NCBI GenBank assembly: GCA_031213475.1
Contig: JARUPZ010000001.1
Span: forward strand, 20,366,933-20,430,932
Direction of reading: 5' to 3'
Source: Nereocystis luetkeana
Taxonomy: Eukaryota; Sar; Phaeophyceae; Laminariales; Laminariaceae
DNA: 64,000 nt
Part shown: positions 1 through 11,180 of the stretch, one piece after another
Position numbering within the stretch: the stretch's first letter is position 1
How the letters are laid out: the number at the start of each line of letters is the position of its first letter
Notes under the pieces: generated by a model
What the model saw: only the letters and a program-made list of their open reading frames with translations
Told to the model about the DNA's origin: nothing
Database searches by the model: none
Position numbers and translations under genes: made by a program

Positions 1-374
1 ACGTGCTCTACTACCGGCAAGCCGGCGACGCGAAACGAGCAGTCCAGGTAACGGACTTCGAATTTATAGTTGGATAAACAATATTTGGTTAGTATGTGTC
101 CTTGGAATATTTTTCATTCGGTTTGAGAGACGGTCCAGCAAGCAGCTTGGAAACGGACTGTGATCAAGACCGAAGGCCGGTGTTTTCATTCAGCCCTTGT
201 TCGTTCGCGAAATAAATTCATCTGTATAAAAACACAAATCGGCATTATTTTTGAGTGGGATAGAGGTAACCCCGCATACTGCCACTTTTTTTGTCGATCC
301 CATAAGAAGACTGAAGTGCTAAGCGATTTTACAGGCACTTTAGCGGGTAGCCGGCACTACTACTCGAAGCGGCA
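1..374. other. non-coding, no gene seen
   Basis: No ORF with protein-like composition or convincing splice sites. The stretch around 255-370 (motifs TAACC, CTGCCAC and CCGGCAC) loosely resembles stretches near 605-665 and 1875-1945, which suggests an old dispersed repeat; only short blocks match. Confidence 0.4.
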
Positions 375-486
375 CTATTACGGGGGACCATAGTAAATAG
401 GACCAAATATTGTTAGTAAAAATAGGCAAATATACAGGTTTTTGTGTATACCTCAGGTCCTATTAACTATGGTCCTCCCGTATTAT
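375..486. mobile_element. MITE family A, copy 1
   Basis: About 112 bp with terminal inverted repeats of about 28 bp: the left end begins CTATTACGGGGGACCATAG and the right end is its near reverse complement. The AT-rich core carries the family motif TAGTAAAAAT and GTATACC. No coding capacity. The family has 12 recognisable copies in this window, and this one has slightly degraded right-end bases (GTCCTCCCGTATTA). Confidence 0.85.
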
Positions 487-1080
487 TACTGTATTCGACC
501 GTTCTTATCCCACTCAGAACCTACCTGCAACCGTTGATCTGGGGTACATACACCGCTTGGAGTTTGGTCTGGAAGAGCTTTTTCAGGCCACAAGCGGCGT
601 GCGCTGGCAACCGATACCTGCACTATAGCGGTAACCGGCACTATTCCTCACACTGCCACATTACCGAATCTCATCTGTGCCAAACCCTTCCACGGACACT
701 ATCGAGGAAACACTACATACAGTAGTAGTGCAAGGGTAAATACATTAGAGCAGGTCTGAAACCGGATTGTGGCCTCGATCGATATTTATTTACCACTCTG
801 TTGTTCATTAAGCCCCTCTGGTGGAACTATTTGACCCGTTTGACTCGTCAGCACTGTGAGCAGATTGCCATCCTCCCCCACGAAAATAGAATCCATTTCC
901 AATCGGTTGTAAAAACGGGTTGTGGCCATGGCGTTTGTTTTTGTTCTTGTTCCTGCGTGGGACCTGTGCTACACAGATCCTGGACGGCGTTTAGAAAATG
1001 CTAGGTTAGGATCTAGATGATCTACTCCAGCAGATCGTCATCACCTTGGCCGTGAATACAAGGACCACTTGATAGTCATA
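487..1080. other. intergenic, no gene seen
   Basis: Only short ORFs without recognisable protein features. Two related stretches (near 745-790 and 900-935, sharing a GGTTGTGGCC-like core) suggest decayed repeats. Confidence 0.35.
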
Positions 1081-1191
1081 TTATTACGGGGGGCCATAGT
1101 TAATAGCACCAAATATTGCTAGTAAAAATGGTTAAATATATAGGTTTTTATGTATACCATAGGTCCTGTTAACTATGGTCCACCGTAATAG
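1081..1191. mobile_element. MITE family A, copy 2
   Basis: Same TIR pair and core as the other family A copies. The left end reads TTATTACGGGGGGCCATAG and the right end ACTATGGTCCACCGTAATA. About 111 bp, non-coding. The base composition GGGGGGCC at the left end matches the copies at 24901, 41811 and 42415, so these may form a subfamily. Confidence 0.85.
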
Positions 1192-1209
1192 TATATAAAC
1201 AGTCGAGGC

Positions 1210-1452
1210 GTTCTACGATAAAGGTTCACCCTAGTTTTTCCGAGGCTCCTCACTTAAGGAGCTCCATACCTCACCCGAAAACTGATTTCAGCAAAAATCA
1301 AATTGCATCGCGGCGAATAATCCCATGGCCCAAGTCTACAAAACGTAGTTTTTTCGAAATCAAGATTGACACTCCGACGATTTGGGGGTAAAGGAACCCC
1401 GTCTTTCAGAAACAAAATAGCGGAAATAAATGTGCTACCCCTATCGTAGAAC
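1210..1452 (+). mobile_element. MITE family B, copy 1
   Basis: About 243 bp bounded by inverted ends GTTCTACGATA and TATCGTAGAAC. Internal landmarks are GGCTCCTCAC, CACCCGAAAACTG, GCATCGCGG and GGAACCCCGTCTTTC. It aligns almost end to end with 17074-17310 in the same orientation. No ORF of note. Probably a non-autonomous DNA transposon; the autonomous partner is not in the window. Confidence 0.8.
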
Positions 1453-2212
1453 GGGTCAGTGCTTATATCTCCGGCATGCGCGACGTGCGCAACATGGCGA
1501 CAACTGTACGGGAGGGAATGGCGAGGCCATGATGAGACCCGAGGCTACGCATTCAGAGCAGTGGTATCACGGTCAGAAGTTGCGCTTTTTAGTTTAGGCC
1601 GGACGGTTTCCGGCGACGGGTGCTCCTCAACTCTCAAACTACCCAATGCATCTCCATCCGACATGTATGTACGCGATGCACACCGGTTGTTTGCAAGCTC
1701 CGCCCAGCTGATTGAGTACCGGGCTCACTGTAGCTGAAACTATTGATTATATTCGTCGTCGATCTTCGAGTGAGGGCATTATCAAGCTTTTTTCTTCACA
1801 AGGTTCTCCAGCAGTTGTGATCCCTCTCTACTGCCGGTATGTGCTAGGCCAATAAACGCACCGGGTTTATATATTGCGGGCACCGACATTATTACGCACA
1901 CTGCCACACGGGTTGCATCCCAAACATGCCAAGCGATTTCACCCGGTACTTTGTTGGAGACTAGCCTATTGATAAGCCGCGAATATGGAGGGACCCCCTA
2001 CAGCGCCCGCCCCTCGAAGCCGAACACTAACCATATCGGGGATTTCCGAGGGAGAAAGCGAACCTTATTAGCCCTTACGGCAATTTTACCCATCTTTTAA
2101 GCCTACGTGTTTTAGCCTGCCATGGTACCGAGGGTTAGTGTTGGAACGGGGCGAACAATATCCACCCCCCTCGTCCCCCTCTCTTCGTCTCTCCCAATGT
2201 GGAAACCCGTCA
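1453..2212. other. upstream region of the low-complexity gene
   Basis: No convincing exon. The last 50 bases before 2213 form a pyrimidine-rich tract ending in CCCGTCAG, which looks like a 3' splice site for the following exon. The region may therefore be intron or 5' UTR of that gene. Confidence 0.35.
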
Positions 2213-2579
2213 GTTTCTGCTCGAGAACGATACGTCTCGGGCGGAGATGAGCAGGAGAGGACGCCGTCTCGTCTCGTTGAGGCACACCTACGCCGCCCGA
2301 GTGCCGTCCATCGTCTCCACCATGGAGAGTGTCCTTGCGTTGAGAAAGGGAGCAGCAGCGCTGGCCACCACGCCGACGATGGCGGTGGGGGCTGAAAGTG
2401 AAGCTGAAATCGACACTACTGCCCCGATCGACGGCAGCGCTGAGGACGTAGCGGCTTCAAACGAAACACACACACCTGAGCGTAGCTTGCGTTCGGTGGC
2501 GGCGGTGGCGGCAGCGGTGCCAGCGGTCTACTCGAGGAATGTCGAGCCTACTATTCCTACCGCGAAGGCGCATAGAAAC

Positions 2580-2634
<55 letters not shown>

Positions 2635-3972
2635 CAAAAGCCGTCGTTCCAGAGCTCTCGCAAAACGAGCACAACAGGTCTGCTAACTCGACGGCGGGCC
2701 ATACCACCGCGACAGCGGCCGTCTCAGAGCTCTCCCGAACCGTCGAATCCACTGCCTACTCCATGGTAGATCACACCACAGCAGCGGACGCGTCAAAGCG
2801 CTCCCGAACTGGCGAAGTTACTGCTGACAACCCAACGGTGTTTCGAAATACAACAGTAGTAGCAGCAGCATCAGCATCAGCATCAGTAGCAGCAGCAGCA
2901 GCTATCGCTTTCGAGGCACCCCGAGAAGGCACGCGTAGAAACGCAGACGCAGAAACCGTATTCAAACTCCCGCGTACCCGCGCGTGCGTTATTCGTACGG
3001 CTGGGGCGCATCGAAATACAGCAGAGGCAGCCGCCACGCCATCGAGCAATACCGGGGCGTCTACTGCCGCAGAGACGTATCGTGACACCACGTTGGCGGA
3101 GAGTGAGGACACATCAGGAACGGATGCCGCTGACTCTTGCCCCCTTTGCGAGCTCTCACGAAGTGACGGCTCTACTATTCCGACGGTGAATCGAACGACA
3201 GAAGAAACGGCTGTGTCCCACCTCTCGCGAAACGGGGAATGTACCATCTGGATGGGTAATCGAAGCACAGAAGCAGCGACTGTCCCCGAGCTCTCAATGA
3301 GTCGGGAGTCTGCTACGAACTCAATGACGACGGGCCCTAACACTGCGGCGGCCGTCGCTGAGCTCTCGCGAATAGGCGCGACGCTCACCGCAGCGGCGGA
3401 TCGGAAAACCGCTTCGGTCGGGGATGGAGACACCCTTGAAACCATGGAACCACACCCGACTGCCTCTCTGTGCGACACGGATGTACACACCGATTTTTTT
3501 CCCGATTTAGTGATACCACCAATGCCACTGATCGGAGCCCGGCCACCCCCAGAGGCAACTACAAATAGTGAAATTGATAGTGAACGGGGACACTCCCCAA
3601 CCAGCCCCGAGTCAGAAACGCTTTCAGCTGGGGGCACCTCTCGACCGTCCCCGGCCTACACTCCATCCTTTGCCCGGTCAAATGGTCATGAGCACCACCC
3701 GCAGCATCAGCAGACGGCACCAATAGCACTGAGACCGAACGCACCAATGGTCTTGGTCATTTATCGTTCGGACTCACCCCCTCCTGAGAGCCTGCGGTGG
3801 GACATCGAGTCCGCCGTGGATGTCGTCGCCGGGGGTGCTAGACTGGGTTTCCTAGGAGTGGATGAGGCGTTTCTCAATTATTCTGCTGCTACGGGAGACG
3901 GCGTCGAGCGGGCGAGATGGAGGGCCTTGGAGCAACATCTTTCGCTGCTGCTGCTGGCAAGCGTCAGTGCAG
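2213..3972 (+). CDS. low-complexity Ala/Ser/Thr-rich protein, large exon
   Basis: The reading frame is open from 2139 to 4043. I place the exon start at the pyrimidine tract plus CAG ending at 2212; the first in-frame ATG is at 2247. The 3' end is a good donor (GCAG|GTGAGA) at 3972/3973. The protein (about 587 residues in this exon) has a poly-alanine run from a CAG/GCA tract at 2581-2630. It then has degenerate repeats of about 25-35 residues built on cores such as VPELS, VSELSR and AELSRIG, each followed by a Thr/Ala stretch. After residue ~420 the composition changes to Pro-rich. The last ~75 residues look ordered (FLGVDEAFLNYS, hydrophobic LSLLLLASVS). No known domain is recognised. It could be a nuclear or extracellular disordered protein. 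Splicing to 4605 is supported by frame continuity. Confidence 0.5.
2581..2630 (+). repeat. CAG trinucleotide microsatellite in coding frame
   Basis: Nearly uninterrupted CAG units in the exon above, read in the GCA frame as poly-alanine. Other frames would give poly-Gln or poly-Ser. Length variation here would keep the frame. Confidence 0.9.
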
Positions 3973-4604
3973 GTGAGATACCATCGGGGGCTGCCGGTGC
4001 GAGTCATCCTGCCAGTCAACCTTATCTTCTTGAAATCTGGTGACGTGACTTTGGGTTCAGACGTTTGATCGTTCGTAGTCGACCCACTCAGTACACCTTG
4101 AACATCCGACATGTTGGTGCCTGGGGCCATCCTAAGCGATCCTCGGGGTCTGCTACAACAGGTTTTGCCGCGTCGGCCTGCATTGCGCTTTAAATAACGT
4201 AGCCGCAACCCATGCATAGACCTGAGAACGATGCAGCGAGTTCACGCGCCGTCGGTTTTGATGCACACACGACGATATTTTTCAATTTGTTTCAATTCAT
4301 CTAGCGTGCCACTGAGGGATCAGTTGTGCCTACCCGGCAGAGCGAACAGCGATCCTGGCGCCAGGCTCCAGCTGACCGCAGGGGGAAAAGCGGGGCAAAC
4401 TGATTATTGACGAGGTTCCACAAATATAGGTATATACATACCAGGCATATATCTGTAGACCCAGTGACCACGTAACTCACGCTCTTGGATACTTGTACCT
4501 GTCGTCAACTGTGTGCGGTGGTACAGAACCGGACCCGAACCTGTTGATATACCGCTGCGCTCATCCCCGGTGTACACATCCGAACCCGGCCCCCTCCTCT
4601 GCAG

Positions 4605-4726
4605 GACAGCGGCGACATTCCCCTGGGTTTTCGGAAGCGGTTGCCGTCGGTATGGATGCGGCCGTGGAGGCGTTGGGCTACATGGAGTGGTGCTGTTCTG
4701 TGGGCTTGGTGGCCGTCTATGCCGAG
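4605..4726 (+). CDS. second exon of the low-complexity gene
   Basis: The acceptor is a pyrimidine-rich tract ending CTCTGCAG|GACAGC at 4604/4605, and the donor is GCCGAG|GTAAAG at 4726/4727. The upstream exon ends in phase 1 (one base, G), and joining it to GA here gives Gly followed by an open frame of 40 codons including EAVAVGMDAAVEALGYMEW. The exon ends in phase 0. A downstream exon must exist. One candidate is the stretch after CTGCAG at 6101, which in one frame ends in an acidic Glu-rich tail and a stop near 6170, but its phase does not match directly, so it is not annotated. Confidence 0.45.
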
Positions 4727-5509
4727 GTAAAGCTGGCGGAGGCGTGTCAGCATAGGGGAAGGGGGCGGGTTATCTCTTTGGGCCACACGTGTTCTGATTC
4801 GAGGGAAACCCTATACCCGTGCTCCGATAGGGAAAGCAAGGACCTAGACATATACCTCACTACTTTATAAACGCATTTGGGCTGGTCGGTCGGTGTTACT
4901 AGCCCGATTACATGCCTGGTGGCTGCTTCTTTTTTTCTTTGTTTTATTCGGCTTCCAAGGGCCTTTTTATTTTGTTCTTTCTTGTCCGGTGGCGACGCAG
5001 GAGGGGCAGATGTGTACGAGGAGCGAACGCCTGCTGTGTTGCGTTCTCCCTTTGTAGCTTGCGACACCGCCGGGATTTCGAGTCAAACATAATTCCGAAG
5101 GGTAACTTGCATATAATACACATACCATACTCTTCTGAGGCTCCTTTCACTTAAGGGCCTCCAACAACCGGTTGCGACGAAAAACGCCTCAACAACCGGT
5201 TGCGACGAAAAACGCCTGTTTTGCTCGCGTAGCCCGCTACGCACACGAACAGTTTACAATGGGTTAGGTGTCTAACGATTATTCGCTGGTTGTGTGTGTA
5301 TATATTCATGTAGTTCCTCACTTGAGGAAATTCCGCGATCTGCGTGTACCAACTCGTTCAGGGTCCAGGTTTGGGGAGACCCGGCTGCCACGAAATATGT
5401 GTCGTTTGCCAGGACACGTGCTACGATATTCCGTGTAGGAGTAGGCATAGGTTTGGGCCAAAACACAGTTTGGACTGCGGGGGGGGGAACTTGAATATTT
5501 AGGCCTGGT
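4727..5509. other. intron or intergenic, with a short tandem duplication
   Basis: No coding exon recognised. It contains a 28-bp direct tandem duplication (listed separately) and a fragment near 5133-5160 resembling the GGCTCCTCAC part of MITE family B. Confidence 0.35.
5162..5217 (+). repeat. 28-bp tandem duplication (2 copies)
   Basis: Two identical adjacent units starting CAACAACCGGTTGCGACGAA at 5162 and 5190. Confidence 0.9.
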
Positions 5510-5590
5510 AGGGCTGCCGTCCCGTTGTGAGGACAAACCAGTCAAGTTCTGAATAAGTTTGTCCCTAAAACGGGACACCTGTCCAAACAG
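5510..5590. mobile_element. MITE family C, diverged copy
   Basis: A palindromic element. The left arm contains GCCGTCCCGTTGTGAGGACA and the right arm GTTTGTCCCTAAAACGGGAC, the same arms as in the copies at 11092, 19308 and 44375. Outer ends are diverged. Confidence 0.55.
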
Positions 5591-7551
5591 GGTGAACCAA
5601 TCAACTCTCTTGGGCCTGTTCCGATGGGAAAACTTGACGGTCGAAAGTGACGATTTGAGCAACCATTGTGGCTACTGCGCGATTGGGGGACGACAACAAA
5701 TTGACACCCGGGTTTCAATGGGAGGAAGCGTACGGTGCGGACGCAACTGGATAGTATACCTGTACGGCCGAGAGCTGCTCGCGTGCCCGTAGACGGCCGA
5801 TGAAACCATACGTGTGTCCCTATTTTCGTCGCTTTTTCGGAGTCCCTAAGCCCATCGGGTCGTACTTTCGTTCCTTGTCAAGGTCGGTGCCTCGGGGGTG
5901 AGGCAAGGACCACCTTAAGGTCAAGTCAGACGCCTCAGAAAAAAGCAGGGACGTACCTTTAGTTGACCCTGGGCTAATATGTCTCCCCCTTTACCGTGAT
6001 ATGTCGCGGCTCTCTATGCCACAGAGGCTGGCCATGCCCGACACCGGCGTTTCCTTTACCTCGACAGGCGCTAACTTCGTCCCGCTCGACGCGCTGCAGC
6101 TGTCGATAATTGGTTCATACCGTACGCCCCCGAGGAGGAGGAGGAGGAGGACGAGGCGGAAAACATTTAGAGTATTGAAAAGAACATGGATGATTTTTTT
6201 CACCAAAACCCAAAAAATACTTTTTTTTTGTTTACTTCATTGTATGGTCGATTTATATTGAACGTATTTGGGTGGCGCCTCCCCCTTATGTACCTAGTAC
6301 ATATGTTGGTTGCACGGTCGTGGTCCCTTTATAGTGCCGGTGGAGTAGTGCCCGCTGCCCGCTGCCCGCTATAGTGCATGTGCAATCACTTCGCAGATAT
6401 ATATCGGATTCCCTACTACTGTAGTGTGGTAGTGCGCGGAGTTGCGTCGGTTGCGGCTACAAGGCGGGTATTTCTGCCTGGCGCACACCGGCCCTATGCA
6501 GAGACCACTCTTTGATATATAGAGGCACGCTCAAGCCCGTATTGAGAAGCGTAGCTTACATACATCCTATGTACAATACTTCATCAAAAACAGGTAACTT
6601 TACTGCTTTTCGCGGAAAAACGCCTATAATAATGCAAAATGCGTCTTAAAAAAGCGTCTTATGTGTCGAGTGCTGTCGCGTACTGTACGCGACGACAGTA
6701 CGAACTTTGTCTGCTCAGGCTCGCAGCTTATTATGATTCCACGTCGAGCACAAGGTCTTGAGAATCTCATCCATAAGATCCGGGATGGCGTTCCTCGGTC
6801 ACATCACTGCTTTGCTCAAAACAGATAAAACTCGACATGGTCCCGATTTATTTTAACTCCCCAGACTCTTGACGCACGTCGCATACTGTACTGCACGAAC
6901 TCCTACATACACCAGGTCGGCGATGCCTTAGAACGGCACTTCCTTCATTACCTCACCGGCGTACTTCGTTCCCGGAAGCTGCGCACGGCGCTGCTCGTGC
7001 CTTGCTCCTCAAACGGAACTTCACGCCGCTTATCGCCGGACCAGACATCATCGACGTCCAGGTTTAGGACCGGGCGATACGACCTGGTACAAGTGTGCAC
7101 GGAGGTAAAGACCTGCAAACAGGTTTAGGTCGAAACCCCTGTCGCCTCTCCTGGTATGTTCATCGCGACACAGTAGTCAAACCTTCCTTGGGTTAAGCTG
7201 TCAGTCGGGAACACTTTGCGATCGATAACTAGTCGGTATGTAGTTTATGCCACTACTTATGTAACCCTCTTTCATCAGTAAGCCGCCCTTCGAAGCAAGC
7301 GGATGGCTTGCCTACTTGCCGACTTGAGCAAAGCCGTGAGAGCGAACTGAGCTTCAATCAGCGGCCCGTTTCCCCAAACAAATATGATAATACATACCGG
7401 TAGCATATCATTCATCGTGTATTCGACACTCTTTTCTTGTAAGCATGGAAACCCCGAAACAAGCCGGAGAGTCGGCCTCTCCGAGAAGCGACAACAACAA
7501 CGATTGGTCCGATGAATGACTTTGTTGGCGACAGACGGTCCGTTCATGTCG
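5591..7551. other. intergenic, no gene seen
   Basis: Short ORFs only. A purine-rich GAGGAG stretch near 6130-6150 is followed by a T-rich stretch. A 19-bp perfect palindrome with 9-bp arms lies at 6675-6693. Nothing else identified. Confidence 0.35.
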
Positions 7552-7732
7552 ACTCTCCGCGCAACGCTTTGGTATTTGAAGCATTTGTTTGATTAATGTT
7601 CTGGTCTACGCACTCTCCGCGGAACGCTTTGGTATTTGAAGCATTTGTTTGATTAATGTTCTGGTCTATGCACTCTCCGCGCAACGCTTTGGTATTTGAA
7701 GCATTTGTTTTGATTAATGTTCTGGTCTACGC
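7552..7732 (+). repeat. 60-bp tandem repeat, three units
   Basis: Three adjacent units beginning ACTCTCCGCG at 7552, 7612 and 7672, each with the core TTTGGTATTTGAAGCATTTG. Units differ by one or two substitutions and a one-base insertion in the third. Confidence 0.95.
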
Positions 7733-9572
7733 CGGCCGGAGCGAAGAAATCTTAGCGTGGGTTCATTCGGGGAATACATCACGCTATACTCGTATACGTA
7801 CGTGTGTTACTCGAAAGATTTGAGGGGTTTGAAAATTCCAGTCAGGCGTTTTTCCCATTCGATGTCCAAGAATTCGCTGGAATCAAGCTTATGTGCTGAG
7901 CGAGGAACAACCACTACAATAATAGTAGGAAATGGCCGACGATGCTCAACGTTTCCATCACAATAGGCCGCCAGTCTGAGCCGCAAATATGACCTGGTTA
8001 ACTACGAGGTATTGGTGATACACGCTGACCAGGGAGGTAACAGCCAGCGCTGCCTGTTGGCCGAGTGGTTAGGGTGTACCTCTATTAAAACACGATCCAC
8101 ATACCATTGGCGGCTAAGATGATACATCGCATTAGCTCGAGGGCTCCAATTCAACCCCTTTAGTCCGCAATAATTGCTGTCGTGCACTGTATGCCGTACC
8201 CCAAATAGTGTTTCGTGCGGGTTTCCAGCGGAGGGGGAGGCCCCACCCTCCGATAGACCGAGATATATATCTGCCCTCTATCTGTGTACTTGATGGACAA
8301 ATCGACACGCAGTATGTCGGCCGTCAGCTAGTGTCGACGCCTGCTGTGACAGGGGGGTATCAATCACATTGTTACCGAAACCATTTCGGCCTGACGGGGC
8401 TCATCAAACCAAGTTGTTGGAATATCAATAGTGTCGTTTTGAAAGAATGTCATTCGTGACGTAACAATAATATATTACTTATTATGGGATGGGTTGTTGG
8501 ATTGAACGTTTTGCTCCCCTACAAATATATTCCGAGGGTGGGGTATAAAGCTGCTCGAGAAAGAAGCCTCACTAAACCTGGTAGGGTGTACCCACTTGTC
8601 CACCTTAGCATGGGTCTATCCACCCTCTCCTAAGAAACCTTAAGTGTGATGTCAGGGAAACATTGTTTTTCGGCGCAGCAAGAAGGGGTAGACTTCTTAC
8701 AATTTCCTGTAGACGGTGAGCACCTGGGCTGCAAGCCTCCCTATGTTAAGTTGATGTTTTGGATTTGTCTGGGATAGAACTATGAAATGTCTGTTTTCAT
8801 GCGAGGGCGCCTGTACCACAGAAAAACAAACAACGAGCCATGAAGCGAGGGGGCCGTTCTCGATAAGGCATCTATGAGGGGAAAACACGTGAGCAAACGC
8901 TGGCGACGGGTTTTCTTCAGCGGCCCAATCGACGCAAAACAAGCGTGGACTTGTTCGAGGGAAACAGGCTGTTCGCGCCCGAGCTAAAATGCAACGAGAT
9001 TCTACAATACGATGTGTGCACCGCATGTGCACCCCAGGATACCATCCATCTATTCATCCGCGCTTGCATCAGAGAGTTAGTTGTGAGTACAGGAGGAAGT
9101 GGTTCCGTCAAAATTTAGTTATTTTAGAGTAACATTTAACCCCCTGTAGAACTGCAGTCCCATTGGCAATACTCCCTCAAACATGCTAGGTAGTTTGCGG
9201 ACTGCTGCTATAAAGTGGTCAAACTTTAGCGTACCACTCTTACACGTGTAATGTTCGAGCTGTGTGTCGACCGAACGTCATCCCGGGTGGAGGTATATAT
9301 ATAGTCATCCCGGACAGTCCTTGCTATTTTAGCCCCCTCCTTGTAATATACTTCCTCTATTGGGAAAATTCATTTCGTCAGACATGCTACCGTGAAGACG
9401 CGTGCCCGTCAAAACTGCTTTTATCTGACAGAGTCGTTCAACGGAGGACACCGGGCTACATAACCCAACCATTGCCTCGCTCGCTTACTTACGATAGTTT
9501 TCGTCACAGACCCACCTTAACCGTCGGTCGGCTGGTCATCGGGGTCGATTGAGCGTGCATTTAAATATTTTC
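7733..9572. other. intergenic with a tRNA-like stretch
   Basis: No convincing exon. A tRNA-like sequence near 8049-8165 is listed separately. The remaining ORFs are short and lack domain signatures. Confidence 0.35.
8049..8165 (+). ncRNA. tRNA-like (Leu/Ser type) sequence, probably pseudogene or SINE head
   Basis: Contains TTGGCCGAGTGGTTAGG, a good match to the D-arm/A-box of class II tRNAs (tRNA-Leu, tRNA-Ser). A weak B-box-like GGGCTCCAATTC lies about 80 bases downstream. That spacing and the lack of a clear acceptor stem argue against a functional tRNA. Confidence 0.3.
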
Positions 9573-9704
9573 GTCTATATCCGGTCTGTTATTTTGTACG
9601 ATACATAGAACCCCCTTAACCGTGAAGCCTCATAACTTGTCTAGATCCGGTCTGTTTTTGTTGTACGACATATAGAGCCCCCTTAAGCGTGAAGCCTCAG
9701 AACG
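9573..9704 (+). repeat. 66-bp tandem duplication
   Basis: Two adjacent diverged units, 9573-9638 and 9639-9704. Both contain ATCCGGTCTGTT, a CCCCCTTAA core and GTGAAGCCTCA. Confidence 0.85.
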
Positions 9705-10506
9705 TTTCACGTGCACCCCTACCTTAACAAAGAAAACCAAAAATGAGTCTGATTCCACGTGTTTAGTCTCGACAACGAGAGCGCAGTCCGAAACACCTCA
9801 AGGCAGCATCCCTCTGAAACCGTTACAAGATTGATCCCATACTTCCCGACAGGACTTACTTATTCACACGATTATTTCTCTTCATAGCTGAGGCCACTAA
9901 CCCATTGAGAGGGCGGCTGTGAATATTCGGGCCGTGTTCGATTTCTTATGTTCTGTTTCCTACCAAGCCCACAGCACATGAGATGCTGTTGGCTGTTTAG
10001 CAAAGCGGGCCAGATTCAGATGTGCCAGCCCCCCCAGGTTCACCTGTTCAACCAGCCCGCTCCTCACGTTTGTAGGTATTGTATATGTCTTCAACCCAAC
10101 CCAATGGGATTGCCACGAACATCCTATTCACACCAACTCATTAATTCACCTAACTTCATTTTTTTGATCGTGTGCCTCCGCATACCGTATCAACATAAAC
10201 TGAAATCGAAGTTGTTTCGCCCGCATACTCTCTTGAATTTTCGTCCGATTGCATGATGCAGAATCCTAAAAACAAACATCTCCCATGGCTGGGTCTACGG
10301 TTTCGGCTGTCACCTTCGATTCATGATCATGCCGTAGGTCACATCCATGAGTTTTGCTTCATCGATTATTTTTTTTGACTTGGGTGGATCATGGCTGCAC
10401 AACGCAGTCCTGCGTGAAAAAAACACCAACCAACAGCTTTCGATGGGTAGGTAACCGGAGGCGCCGCCTACCCCATCCTTGCCCGCACTTGCCCCTCCCT
10501 CCGCAG
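9705..10506. other. intergenic, no gene seen
   Basis: Pyrimidine-rich and T-rich stretches and short ORFs. The last 25 bases are a C/T-rich tract ending CCTCCGCAG that could serve as an acceptor for the candidate exon at 10507. Confidence 0.3.
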
Positions 10507-10905
10507 GGAGGGCCCACACGATATCCACCCGCACCGAGCGGAATGCCCACCAACTGGGCCGAGCGGCCTCTGCTGTACAAAGACAATTATATTACACATG
10601 CTCCTGCAACGAACGGGAAACCCACAAATGAGGGCGAGCGACCACAACGAGGCATCGTTCCAGGGAGTCCTGCGCCGATCGAGGGGTTCACTACCGGAAG
10701 CTGGGGCAAGCGCGTTGAGCTCGATGGAGTAGAAGTGGACACAGAGTGGACCGTGGAATCAACCGGGAGGTCCAAGCGAGTTGGGTCGGGGGGGGAAGGA
10801 GAAAAAGGGCACCCCTCTCTTGTATCAGGGCGAGATGCCACGACTCGGGACGCGGGTACTCGTCCTCGGACACTGCGGGACGACATAGAGCAAGCTCTAT
10901 TCGGG
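10507..10905 (+). CDS. candidate internal exon of an unknown gene
   Basis: A pyrimidine-rich acceptor (CTCCGCAG|GGAGGG) and a donor (TTCGGG|GTGAGC) bracket 399 nt that is open in one frame (133 codons, phase 0 to 0). The peptide is hydrophilic and rich in Gly, Arg, Thr and Pro, and ends LRDDIEQALFG. No domain recognised and no partner exon identified. The open frame extends beyond both ends, so this may be chance. Confidence 0.25.
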
Positions 10906-11091
10906 GTGAGCCCTTTTCTGTCGCGGGGTTTCCTAGCTGGCTCTGCATACCCGGCTAGGGCTTTGTGTGTTGGCGTTAACCATTTGTTCGATACCGGTTT
11001 CTCCGCGGTCAGAGATGAAAAAATATTTGTGTTGTTTTTTTCGAGTAATGCTTCCTCCGGCGGGTTGGTAGGAGTAAAACGTAACCCTTTA

Positions 11092-11180
11092 AATACCGCA
11101 GTCCCGTTTCGGGGACAAACTACCAAGACGCAGAATGGTTTGTCTCCAAAACGGGAATGGAGTCCTCGAACGAGGGGTTA
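11092..11180. mobile_element. MITE family C copy
   Basis: About 89 bp and almost a complete hairpin. It begins TAACCCTTTAAATACCGCAG and ends with GAACGAGGGGTTA; inner arms are CCCGTTTCGGGGACAAAC and GTTTGTCTCCAAAACGGGA. Non-coding. Confidence 0.75.

Noticed and set aside
2771-3637. 288-codon minus-strand open frame opposite the low-complexity gene
   Set aside because: It mirrors the Ala/Ser/Thr repeat region; low-complexity GC-rich codons keep the antisense frame open. The plus strand has the splice-site support.
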